DNA of 64,000 nt from assembly GCF_041734735.1 (NCBI RefSeq), contig NC_134880.1:22899746-22963745 (forward strand). The letters run 5' to 3'. The DNA is from Babylonia areolata (Eukaryota; Mollusca; Gastropoda; Neogastropoda; Buccinidae). The position numbers and the translations under genes are program-made. The stretch's first letter is position 1. Every line of letters starts with the position of its first letter. Under the pieces are notes generated by a model, which saw only the letters and a program-made list of their open reading frames with translations, did no database searches and was not told the DNA's origin. This document shows, one piece after another, positions 12,101 through 20,290 of this stretch.

Positions 12101-15100
12101 TCATCGACATGGACCACAATCAGCAGTTCCTGGAGGTCAAGGTCCGTGGGCCGCCCGACTCCAGATACGCCCTCTTCTTCTTCCTGGAGGATTTCGTCAA
12201 CGTCGTGGAACAGGTGTGAACCTTCGTTATGGTGGTGATGGTGTCATTTATATTTTTTTTGTTTACTTGTATTGTATTTTATTTTATTTTATATATATAT
12301 ATATGTTTGTGTGTGTGTATCTGCATATGCTTGCTATGATTTTTGTTGCTGGGTGTGCTCTTTGTGTTGAATTGTATGCATTTGTGATGATTTTGGTGCG
12401 TTTTTCGTGACACCTGGTTCCCTGGTGTTTATTTTTGACAATGGTGAATGTGATGTGCTTGGTTTTGATGTGATTTGCACCTGTGTGATTTGAGACTGTG
12501 ATGGCGCCTGTGTCATTTTCCCTTTTTTTCTTTTTTTTTCTTTAATTATTTTTTATTATGTCATTTAGTCTTACATATGTATATCTTAGCCAGTGTCACA
12601 TGAAACTGTGTTGACTTTGTACATATTTTACAACACTTAGTCTTAAATTTGTATATTTTGTTTTAAGGTGCGGTGAGCCCCATCTGAGATGGTGGTACTG
12701 GGCTATATAAGCCTACTTTTTATTATTATTGTTATTATTTTCCAGTCGGGCAGTCTTGTTATGGCCCTGTGCAGTCGGTCAGCTGGCTTGTTAGCAACAA
12801 TGTCAAATATATCAAATATAAAATGTCTTTTTGGTATGTTCATTCAATTTTCCGGTAAATCATCAATACTAAGACCAAACAAAAAATAGACAGTAAGGAA
12901 TCAGGATGTTCATAAACACTTGTTCTGCCTACATTATGTTGAAGTGGAATTATCAACATCACAGAGCATCGTCAAGTGTTTACTTCCTAATGCACAAAGT
13001 ATATCAATTTTGTTTCTTAATCTGAATAAAAATGTTGATAAAACAAATAACCATGGGTGCAATAACCAAGTGGTTAAAGCATTGGACTTTCAGTCTGAGG
13101 GTCTTGGGTTCAAATCTCGGTAACGGCACCTGGTGGGTAAAGGGTGGAGATTTTATTTTATTTCCAATATCTCCCAGGTCAGCATTTGTGCAGACTTGAT
13201 AGTGCCTGAACCCCCTTGTGCACACAGAAGATCAAATGCACACGTTAAAGATACTGTGATCCATGTCAGTGTTCGGAGGGTTATGGAAACAAGAACATAG
13301 CCAGCATGCACACTCCCGAAAACAGAGTATGGCTGCCTACATGGCGGGGGAAATATACAAAAGGGTCATAAAATGTTATATGTCTGTCTTAGTGTGTATG
13401 TGTGCATGCCTGAAATCTAATTGAATGACACAGGAAACAAATGATAAGCGCCCAATGGCGGCTGTCAGTCGGCTCTACCCAGGTAGGCAGCCTGTTGTGC
13501 AAATGACCCTGAGTTTGTAAAGCGCTTAGAGCTTGGTCTCCGACCGAGGATAGGCACTATATAAATATCCATATCAGTCAATAACTCCATGTATGTAAAG
13601 CGCTTAGAGCTTGGTCTCCATCAAAGGATAGGCGCTATATAAGAATCCATATCAGTCAATAACTCCATGTATGTAAAGCGCTAACAGTTTGGTCTCTGAC
13701 CGAGGACGGGCGCTATATAAGTATCCATATCATTCAGTGACTTGTTGTTTGTAAAGCGCGTAGAGCTTGGTCTCCGACTGAGGACAGGCGCTGTATAGGT
13801 ATCCATATCCAACCAAAACCCAGTGTGGACTGTCCCCCTGCAGGTGGTGGAGAACGTGTGTCCCGGGCTGTGCACAGAGCGCTACACCCTGTCCCCCTCC
13901 CAGCTGCAGCAGCACGGCAAGATCGTGCGCAGCTACTCCCCCACGGAGCTGCTCCGCATGCAGCTGGAGAACAGGTCCTCTGTCGTGCTGAGCGGGACCA
14001 CCACTGAGAACTTCCTGGACATCGCATGCATGGGGTCCGAGGAGGTGGGTCCTTGGTGGAGGTGTTTTGTGTCATTTGGTGTTCTTTCTCTGTCTCTGGA
14101 CCTTGTGTTTGGAATGAACTTCCTCTTTCGTTTCGTCAGGTCTCCGTACTCAGCTCTTTCAAGTCTGGCCTTAAAACCCACCTCTTCACAAGATAGCCTC
14201 CCTCCCCTACCTCTTCCTTGTCTTCAGTTTCTTCAGTTTTAGAGTTATGCATGTGTGTGAATGACTGGTGTGAAAGCGTTTAGATTTGTCTCTGCACAAG
14301 ATTCAGTGCTATATAAATACCATTATTATTATTATTTTTATTTTTATTATCAGGAAGGTGGCAGAATGGTTGAGATGTTCATCTGCCCAGTTTAGTTTCC
14401 GTGACGTTATGTGGTGTTTTGTGTTGTGAGGAAGGTTGGAGTTGTATACTAACCAGTGAGATTGTATTTCTGTTCTAAACAGTGAGGTGAGGGTTATATA
14501 CTAAACAGTGATGTTAGGGTTATATATTACACAGTGAGTTTACATACTAAACAGTGAAGCTATGTACTAAACAGTGAGGTTGGAGTTCTGTACTAAATTA
14601 GGCTATATACTAAAGAGCGATGCTGTGGTTATATATACTAAATAGTAAATTTATGCATTAAACAGTGAGGTTTGTTTTGGATTCTAATTTCTATACAAAA
14701 CAGTGAGGCCATGCAGCTAAAGAGTGAGGGTTGGTTGGACAGTATACAAAATAGTGAGGTTGTGCACAACTAAGCGGCGACGTTGCTTGGTCGGTCCCAA
14801 GGTTCTGCACCACCTGGACCTGGGCATGGACCTGGACGTGACGCACCTGACCATCCACACGCAGCGCCTGCTGTCCCTGCTGCTGGACCCTGCAGACCCC
14901 ATGGGCCGGGACTGGTGCCTGCTGGCCGTCACTCTGGGGCTGTCGGACTACCTGCCCACCCTGGACCGCGACGAGACCAAGCAGGTGTCGCAGACCCAGC
15001 GGGTGCTGGAGGAGTGGGCGCGGCGCTGTGACTCCTCCGTCAGGGACCTGGTCCGGCACCTGAAGGACTTCAACCGCATCGATGCGGTGGAGGCCATCCT

Positions 15101-15218
15101 GAGGACCACGCCCCCCTTCAGGACTCTGACCTACGAGGACCAGAGCACGGACGAGAGCGCCGGGGGGGCGCACGGCACGGACGCTTCCACCAACACTCTG
15201 TCCAACCTGTCCAGGTGA
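1..15218 (+). CDS. DAPK1: Death-associated protein kinase, C-terminal half (eight exons, 5' partial)
   Basis: Exons 1-190, 2458-2717, 5594-5782, 6969-7154, 10821-11027, 11998-12213, 13844-14044 and 14802-15218 join without a frame conflict into 621 codons ending in TGA. The order of blocks matches, from memory, the second half of animal DAPK1: Roc GTPase end (G3-like DFSG at residues 7-10, G4-like THAD at 80-83), COR region (about 84-480), death domain (about 486-585) and a Ser/Thr-rich tail ending SNLSR (human ends SVVSR). Matches such as LNFLKAR, LPTWRK, NPLAS, PRWLC, YGGVR and DPADPMGRDWCLL support the call. DAPK is a Ca2+/calmodulin-controlled Ser/Thr kinase acting on cytoskeleton, autophagy and cell death; Roc-COR and the death domain serve regulation and partner binding. 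Kinase and ankyrin exons lie off the left edge. DAPK1 rather than DAPK2/3 because only DAPK1 has these C-terminal domains. Confidence 0.93.
160..843 (+). repeat. Duplicated donor region of DAPK intron 1
   Basis: The last 28 or so bases of the first exon, its donor and about 100 bases of intron (about 160-310) are copied at about 598-760. The copy has a consensus gtgagt donor at 627, while the true donor at 191 is gtcagt. After it, a 66-bp unit (717-782 and 783-843) is repeated twice. The copy is too diverged to be an assembly error. Confidence 0.8.
1030..1745 (-). mobile_element. tRNA-headed SINE (family C), split by a younger SINE
   Basis: On the minus strand a B-box-like gggttcgaggcccc lies at about 1663, and a body shared with copies at 40445-40855 and 44910-45145 lies at 1030-1218. 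The element is interrupted by another SINE at 1232-1612. Confidence 0.6.
1219..1625 (+). mobile_element. tRNA-headed SINE (family A) with target site duplication
   Basis: The body is about 1232-1612, with an A box around tagccgaatggtt and a B box gggttcgaatcac, followed by a conserved core and a (gaa)n tail. Direct repeats gggtaaagttcct at 1219-1231 and 1613-1625 show a retrotransposition target duplication. It lies inside a family C SINE in DAPK intron 1. Confidence 0.85.
1890..2457 (+). repeat. Minisatellite carrying splice acceptors, DAPK intron 1
   Basis: There are about seven imperfect units of 60-95 bp. Each holds (a/c)ttcaatccacag followed by gtcactgc(a/g)gccagctc, which is the real acceptor and start of the exon at 2458, then attcattcact spacer. 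Copies of the AG|gt junction lie before about 2032, 2094, 2165, 2232 (mutated to cagtt), 2303 and 2387, and a weaker caag form lies near 1941. Confidence 0.9.
2458..2717 (+). CDS. DAPK1: DAPK exon: Roc G4 region
   Basis: The acceptor is ccacag before 2458 and the donor is gtgagt at 2718. The exon enters in phase 1 and leaves in phase 0. It encodes RVLLVATHAD, the Roc G4-like motif, and the end of the Roc fold (VFIVDAQ). Its first 28 bases are copied repeatedly in the intron just upstream, so the true acceptor was chosen because only this copy continues into conserved protein. Confidence 0.9.
3045..3620 (+). mobile_element. Non-LTR retrotransposon 3' fragment
   Basis: It encodes, with frame changes, the C-terminal end of a CR1/Jockey-like reverse transcriptase: LSRLDYCNS, LQKVQNYAARLVF, LHWLPVQERI, YTPSRQLRSS and a final FKSSLKTHLF. 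The reading frame is broken by at least two shifts. It lies in DAPK intron 2 in the sense orientation. Confidence 0.8.
3823..3923 (+). repeat. 101-bp element identical to an inverted copy at 38593-38693
   Basis: It matches the minus strand of 38593-38693 at all 101 bases by eye and contains a CpG-rich core (ttcgcgcggc). A third, diverged copy lies near 42450-42620. It is probably the end of a DNA transposon or MITE. Confidence 0.75.
4332..5592 (+). repeat. 32-bp minisatellite, DAPK intron 2
   Basis: There are about 39 copies of a 32-bp unit (cacatcccaaactgagtg plus attgattgattga spacer) with few variants. The last copy runs into the splice acceptor of the exon at 5594. The unit is not a multiple of three, so all minus frames stay open and produce false long reading frames. 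Confidence 0.95.
5594..5782 (+). CDS. DAPK1: DAPK exon: start of COR region
   Basis: It has 63 codons in phase 0-0, with acceptor gtccag and donor gtactg. It encodes a stretch containing LPTWRKE and VNPLASND, matching the human LPSWRKL and LNPLASEE blocks. A 32-bp tandem array ends within about 10 bases of its acceptor. Confidence 0.9.
5805..6968 (+). repeat. Acceptor-bearing 33-bp minisatellite, DAPK intron 3
   Basis: The first part (5805-6055) has about five units around gatccaggcgtgtgttg. The second part (about 6070-6968) has about 28 units of 29-33 bp centred on ttcaacaggtggtgtac, the exact junction of the real exon at 6969 (ttcaacag then GTGGTGTAC). A variant unit has tgcgacag. A larger period of 320 bp is visible: 6381-6700 recurs from 6701. 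Confidence 0.92.
6969..7154 (+). CDS. DAPK1: DAPK exon: COR region (PRWLC block)
   Basis: It has 62 codons in phase 0-0, with acceptor ttcaacag and donor gtaggt. It encodes DLVVLSPRWLCVDVIG, matching the human DVLLLDPRWLCTNVLG block. Its acceptor and first nine bases are repeated about 28 times in the intron upstream. Confidence 0.9.
7195..7692 (+). repeat. Minisatellite in DAPK intron 4, left part
   Basis: Units of about 29-50 bp contain gacagagcttctgatgtggg and start about 40 bases after the donor at 7155. The array continues at 8096 beyond a SINE insertion. Confidence 0.9.
7693..8095 (-). mobile_element. Family A SINE inserted in the intron 4 minisatellite
   Basis: It is a near full-length minus-strand copy, body about 7705-8083, with its tRNA-like head at the right end. 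The direct repeats aacagggcttct at 7693-7704 and 8084-8095 are the target duplication and are part of the surrounding array unit. Confidence 0.88.
8096..9545 (+). repeat. 32-bp minisatellite in DAPK intron 4, right part
   Basis: About 45 units of the type aacagggcatatgatgttg plus tgggcaatactgt. It continues the array at 7195-7692 but is more homogeneous. Units vary between gtt insertions and cat/ctt forms. Confidence 0.92.
9893..9996 (+). mobile_element. Fragment of SINE-like family B
   Basis: It matches tttctcaaggagg, gatgcctgaccagcag and cctagtcaggcc, shared with 18588-18712, 35366-35466, 43735-43848 and 56250-56374. It is diverged and truncated. Confidence 0.6.
9997..10190 (-). mobile_element. 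Truncated SINE of family D
   Basis: It shares ttctacagaattttgccag, the gtgctgcacac block and tttatcgtctcatccaaatg with the longer copy at 23411-23810. The tRNA-like head is missing. Confidence 0.55.
10212..10366 (+). repeat. (AGGGC/AAGGC)n pentanucleotide array, DAPK intron 4
   Basis: About 30 units of aggca/gggca. Runs of three G spaced by two bases lie on the transcribed-sense strand and could form G-quadruplexes. The antisense frames give an artefactual Ala-Leu-Pro-Cys open frame. Confidence 0.9.
10821..11027 (+). CDS. DAPK1: DAPK exon: COR region (FPCL / YGGVR block)
   Basis: It has 69 codons in phase 0-0, with acceptor gtccacag and donor gtcagc. It encodes FEFPCLNF and DAVYGGVRL; human DAPK1 has VMVYGGVRI at this place. 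No tandem array lies at this acceptor, unlike most others in the gene. Confidence 0.9.
11272..11997 (+). repeat. Acceptor-bearing 123-bp repeat, DAPK intron 5
   Basis: Short units (tacaggtgtacattg, gtgtgctgatgatgg) are arranged in a 123-bp higher unit. Four units contain gtgacag plus a 33-bp copy of the next exon's start, at 11403, 11526, 11649 and 11772. The real acceptor is at 11998, 226 bp after the last. Confidence 0.9.
11998..12213 (+). CDS. DAPK1: DAPK exon: COR region (VFLRRNML block)
   Basis: It has 72 codons in phase 0-0, with acceptor gtgacag and donor gtgtga. It encodes VFLRRNMLGES, a polar segment, VKVRGPP and LEDFVNVVEQ. The first 33 bases recur as four diverged copies in the upstream intron at 123-bp steps. 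Confidence 0.88.
12530..12740 (+). mobile_element. 3' tail of a retroelement
   Basis: The block ggtgcggtgagccccatctg, then tgggctatataagcc and a (att)n tail, looks like the 3' terminus of a mollusc LINE or SINE. No coding part is visible. Confidence 0.4.
13055..13812 (+). mobile_element. Family A SINE, long form, with fourfold tandem tail
   Basis: The tRNA-like head starts at 13055 (aataaccaagtggtt, gggttcaaatctc). The core extends to about 13350, and the long-form tail continues to about 13510. The tail segment tgtaaagcgcttagagctt through gcgctatataa then occurs four times at about 78-bp steps, ending 33 bases before the exon at 13844. Confidence 0.8.
13844..14044 (+). CDS. DAPK1: DAPK exon: end of COR region
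   Basis: It has 67 codons in phase 0-0, with acceptor ccctgcag and donor gtgggt. It encodes VCPGLCTERYTLSPSQLQQH, matching the human LPGLLTVKHYLSPQQLREH block, then YSPTELLRMQ and CMGSEE (human IMCFGCHD). Confidence 0.9.
14070..14345 (+). mobile_element. Non-LTR retrotransposon 3' end
   Basis: It encodes WNELPLSFRQ...SSFKSGLKTHLF, the usual C-terminus of CR1/L2-like reverse transcriptases, then a short 3' UTR with gtgctatataaatacc and (att)n. It begins 25 bases inside DAPK intron 7. Confidence 0.75.
14440..14775 (+). repeat. Degenerate tandem repeat, DAPK intron 7
   Basis: Irregular units of 20-35 bp hold actaaacagtgaggtt. The last unit ends about 30 bases before the exon at 14802. Confidence 0.75.
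14802..15218 (+). CDS. DAPK1: DAPK last exon: death domain and tail
   Basis: The acceptor is cccaag, an AAG rather than CAG site, and the stop TGA is at 15216-15218. It encodes 138 residues. The death domain runs from LDLGMDLDVTHL through DPADPMGRDWCLLAVTLGL to RIDAVEAIL. The last 45 or so residues are rich in Ser, Thr, Asp and Gly and end SNLSR. The stop sits where the family ends, so this is the true C-terminus. Confidence 0.93.
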   Translation, partial: VLHHLDLGMDLDVTHLTIHTQRLLSLLLDPADPMGRDWCLLAVTLGLSDYLPTLDRDETKQVSQTQRVLEEWARRCDSSVRDLVRHLKDFNRIDAVEAILRTTPPFRTLTYEDQSTDESAGGAHGTDASTNTLSNLSR

Positions 15219-15261
15219 CCGTGACTGCTGTACGGGGAGTTGAGATTTGAACAACGCTGTC

Positions 15262-15590
15262 CTCAACAGATCTGTGTGATGTGGAACAGATCTTGTGTGA
15301 TGTGGAACAGATCTGTGTGATGTGGAACAGATCTTGTGCGATGTGGAACAGATCTGTGTGATGATGAACAGGTCTGTGTAATGTAGAACAGATGTGTGTG
15401 ATGTTGAACAGATCTGTGTAATGTTGAAACAGATCTGTGCAATGCTGAACAGATCTGTGTAATATTGCACAGATATCTATGGTATTGCACAGATTTGTAT
15501 GATATTACCCAGGTCTGTATGATGTTGCACAGATCTGTATGATGTTGCACAGATCTGTATAATACTGAACAGGTCTGTGCCGATGGTGCA
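15262..15590 (+). repeat. Tandem repeat just after the DAPK stop codon
   Basis: About 15 units of 20-25 bp hold aacagatctgtgtgatg, starting about 45 bases after TGA. It would be the first part of the 3' UTR. Confidence 0.85.
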
Positions 15591-18424
15591 TATCCAGTCA
15601 CAACAGCGTTTTCCTCCACATGAGACAGAAGTGTTTTCCTGTGCTATACCACTGGCTGACTTGTGTTAAGTGTGCTGCATAACTTCTTTCCACAACTGAC
15701 TTTGTGTGTGTATATATTTACATGCCAAGGAGGACAAAAAACAACAACAACAAACAAAAAAAACAACCACCCAGCTCCACCCAAATGCCGTACAAGTGGT
15801 TTATTATTTTTCTACGCTGCCTTAAGGTTCTGAGCGTGCCATAGGTTTGTGGCGGCACAAAAGTGTTCTTGGAGAATCGCCTGGAGGTATTTCACGAGTT
15901 CTGCGTCAAAGTTGCCACGCACGTTGTGGAGGTTGAGTTCGTGTGTGATGTGTTGCTTGTAGGAGTGTGGTGTGTGGGTGGGGGCCGTGCAGACCTCCAG
16001 ACGGTGGGTGGGTACAGCAGCGTGTGGTTATCGTGTTCCCTGCATGACGGACAGGTGACCGTGAGTGCTGTGTGCTGTAGTCAGTGCTGTGTGTGACCAC
16101 TGCTGGAATACGTCGACCAGACTGCTGACTGAGACGCGTGTTGTACCGTTTTTGTCATCACCAGCTTCTGACTCTTTTTACTTTTTTTTTTTCCATTGGA
16201 TGATCCTTCTTTGCCTTCTCAGCCACAAACTGCATTGTGCCACTTTTCCTATTTTCTCATCAAAACCACATATAGAGGTCTGAGGATCAAATATTTATTT
16301 TGTCGGGACCATTATGATTTTTTAAAAGAAAACAACTTATTTTCTCTTTTAATATTACTTTTTCATCATAACCACCACTGATTGTAGTATTCAAAGAGCG
16401 TAGTCTCACTTTATGAAAAAAGATCTGAATCAGTTTTTAGTGTGATTCCACATTACTAATCATGTTTGCTTTTATTGACCCTTTGCTTTTTAATTTTGGT
16501 TTTATTGGAAAATGATTTTAATTAGCAAGTTATTTGATTGCGGTCATGTTGGAAAGTGCATACATGCACAATCATGAACATGAATGTCACGTCAACAGTC
16601 AGACATGCTTTCTGGAGACCATACACTTTAAGAAATGCATAAAGTATTATCAGTGAACAGTTCATGAACTATTATCGAGACTTAGTTCATCATCTGCATT
16701 AATAGTATAAAGCATGACAGGTAAAGGAGACAAGATTGAATGGCTTCAGAACCAATGTTCAGCTGAATAATGTTGTTTTTTTGTTGTTTTTTTGTTCACT
16801 TTTTCGTGTCATCATGATCATGATTATCAGTTGTTTTGGAAAAAAAAATGAAGCAGCATTTTCAGGTACAGAGCGAACATTAGCAAAATAGTGCATAAAA
16901 TCTTCTGTGGTTTATGAAGAAATGTGTTGGCAGTTGAATCAGGTTATTTGGTTGCTGTTGTTTTAGTATTCATTAATTTTATTCTGTGTTTTAGCCTGCC
17001 ATGAGTATTGTAAGAATAGACAATGCATAGGAATCTGTGTAACTTCATCATCATATGACATATTGTGTTTGTCCAGTATTTCATCTCGGCTTTCTTGAAA
17101 ACCTGCTGACCAATGATATTCAGATCACTGAATTGTGAACTTGTGGGTTTGCTCGCTGGTTCTGAGGGTAATCAGTGTTCACGCCATTGAATCCTGCATT
17201 CATGTATTTGTCAACTTTGCTGAGTGACCCAGAATGGTGTGTACAGAACTACAATGTAAAACAAATAATCTACCTCATCCTTAGAGTCCTGTGTTTGGTT
17301 TAACATTTTTTCAGTCATCGTAGAGATGTCTCCTTTTTCTGTCTCCATTTTCTTCTTTCTTTTTTTTTTTTTTCTTTTTTTTTTTTAAAGTAAGCAGTAT
17401 GACAGAGGTTTTCAAATTCTTATAGAAATTGTTTGTCACTTTCCAAGAGGTTACTTCTTTAGGGCTGTGTCTAGGGGAGATAATCTGAATCACACAGAGT
17501 GGAGACATTGAATATTTTATCTATACAAATAGCAGTGGTTGATGGAATTGTGAAATATTCAGGTAGAGGGAATAATGGGGTTTCTTCCAAAATAGTTTTC
17601 TTTTGTTTTTGTGTTCTTAATATTCAGTCTTTTTTTTAAATAGGAGGGTAGGGGAATCTACACTCACGTACATGTACATAGAACAAACAGCACACTCTTC
17701 GTTGTTAATGATTTTAGTGGAATGAAAATATTCAAACTAAGGTTATTTGACATCAAATGTGCAATGGTGAAACAGAATTAAGAACCTGTATTATCTCACA
17801 ATATTATAATTCTCCTCCAGAATGTGATATTATTTCATACGAGTTTTACTCAGTCACACACACTGTAAATATCTCATTTTGCTTGTCAGTGTTTTTGTGA
17901 TTTCCCATCCGCTGTTTCTGTCTGACCTGCTTGCTTTTGTTTAACCTTCAGTCAGAAACAATCATTTACTCTGGTTTTGTTGTTGTTTTTTCTTCTTCTT
18001 TTTTTTTTTTTTTTTTTTTTTAGCTAAAACTATAAAACATAATCAGTTTAGCTGTTCTTGATTTGTTTCAAAATAATGAATTTAAAACCACGTTCCACAT
18101 TTGTAATGTTTGACTATGAATGGGGTTTTTTGTTTTGTTTTGTTTTTTTTGTTCTTGTGTCATGTCACAATGTAAGACTTGGTACTAAAAGATTTTGGCA
18201 AAGACTTTTCATAAAGAAAGAAGAAAATGATGACCATTGAAATTAAATAAACTGGCAAAATAACAACAAACTCCCCGTGCAAAACATGGAAGTTTGGAAA
18301 TCATTATTGATTAAACAAAGACTGTCACTTATTTTATCATTTAGGAATCAGCTGAATTTGATAAGCCAGTTTGATGATTGTTGTATCTTCGGCAGTGATC
18401 CGTATGCTTCGCTGTGTCTCTCGA

Positions 18425-18778
18425 CTTCCAAGATGTAAAGATAGTGTGGAAAAGATATGAAGATCATGTGGACAAGATGGAAAGATAGCTTGCACAAGAT
18501 ATTGGAGAAGACGTAGTGTGGACAAGATAATAAGGTCATGTGGACAAGATGTAAAGATAGCCTGGACAAGGTATGAAGATCATGTGGTTTCAGTTTCAGT
18601 AGCTCAAGGAGGCGTCACTGCGTTCGGACAAAACCATATACGCTACACCACATCTGCCAAGCAGATGCCTGACCAGCAGCGTAACCCAACGCGCTTAGTC
18701 AGGCCTTGGGAAAAAAAAAAAAACAACAAACAAAAAAAAAAACAAAAAAAAAAACAAAAAAAAAAAAAAACACACAAC

Positions 18779-18811
<33 letters not shown>

Positions 18812-18842
18812 AACGGGGGAATAAATAATAGATAAGCTTGCA

Positions 18843-18874
<32 letters not shown>

Positions 18875-20290
18875 AATTATAATATAGAAAAAGGTAGTAG
18901 TAATAATATTAGTAATACTAATTAAAATGATAATAATAAAACATAAATAAATAAATAAATAAGACAACAATGGTGATAAATAAGCAAATAAATGTAAAAA
19001 AAGAAGACACACATTCACACATACACCCACACATGCATAACAGAAATGCACCAGACATGCAGTTTCACATATATGAAAGCACAGTCAAATACATATAAAC
19101 GTACATGAGCTCCAACACACACACACACACACGCATTACCGTGCACCTCCTCTACCCCCCTCCTCCACACACTCATTTCTAGTCTAAGTATCGCAGCTTC
19201 CACGGCACACACACACACACACAAACACAAACACAGATCATGTGGACAAGGTGTAAATATAGCCTGGGCAAGATATGAAGATCATGTGGACAAGGTGTAG
19301 ATATAGCGTGGACAAGATATGAAGATCATGATGTAAAGATAGCCTGGGCAAGATATGAAGATCATGTGGACAAGGTGTAAATATAGTCTGTACAAGGTAT
19401 GAAGATCATGTGGACAAGGTGTAGATATTGCGTGGACAAGATATGAAGATCATGATGTAAAGATAGCCTGGGCAAGATATGAAGATCATGTGGACAAGGT
19501 GTAAATATAGCCTGTACAAGGTATGAAGATCATGTGGACAAGGTGTAGATATAGTGTGGACAAGATATGAAGATCATGATGTAAAGGTAGCCTGGGCAAG
19601 ATATAAAGATCATGTGGACAAGGTGTAAATATAGCCTGTACAAGGTATGAAGATCATGTGGACAAGGTGTAGATATAGCGTGGACAAGATATGAAGATCA
19701 TGATGTAAAGATAGCCTGGGCAAGATATGAAGATCATGTGGACAAGATGTAAAGATAGCCTGGACAAGGTATGAAGATCATGTGGACAAGATGTAAAGAT
19801 AGCAGATATGAAGATCATGATGTAAAGATAGCCTGGACAAGGTATGAAGATCATGTGGACAAGATGTAAAGATAGCCTGGGCAAGATATGAAGATCATGT
19901 GGACAAGATGTAAAGATAACCTGGACAAGGTGTGAAGATCATGTGGACAAGATGTAAAGATAGCCTGGGCAAGGTGTGAAGATCATGTGGACAAGATGTA
20001 AAGATAGCCTGGACAAGGTGTGAAGATCATGTGGACAAGATGTAAAGATAGCCTGGGCAAGATATGAAGATCATGTGGACAAGATGTAAAGATAACCTGG
20101 ACAAGGTATGAAGATCATGTGGACAAGATGTAAAGATAGCCTGGACAAGGTATGAAGATCATGTGGACAAGATGTAAAGATAGCCTGGACAAGGTATGAA
20201 GATCATGTGGACAAGATGTAAAGATAGCCTGGACAAGATGTGTACATCATGTGGACAAGGACAAGATGTAAAGACATTGTGGACAAGATG
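18425..20290 (+). repeat. 43-bp minisatellite interrupted by a retroelement
   Basis: Units contain gaagatcatgtggacaag, then tgtaaagatagcctggacaag. The left end (18425-18587) is separated from the right part (19235-20290) by a 647-bp insertion. The right part shows a larger period in which two unit types alternate between about 19250 and 19720. Confidence 0.9.
18577..19245 (+). mobile_element. Composite SINE-like element (family B), full length with target duplication
   Basis: The head starts tttcagtttcagtagctc and continues to gcgcttagtcaggcc. An A-rich tract and a body rich in aaat and (CA)n follow, ending caaacacaaacac. Direct repeats agatcatgtgg at 18577-18587 and 19235-19245 show that head and body entered together. 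Related minus-strand copies lie at 43340-43848 and 55885-56374. Confidence 0.8.

Noticed and set aside
10779-12119. 446-codon minus-strand frame
   Set aside because: It is antisense to two real DAPK exons and to the 123-bp array between them. Its composition follows the repeat.
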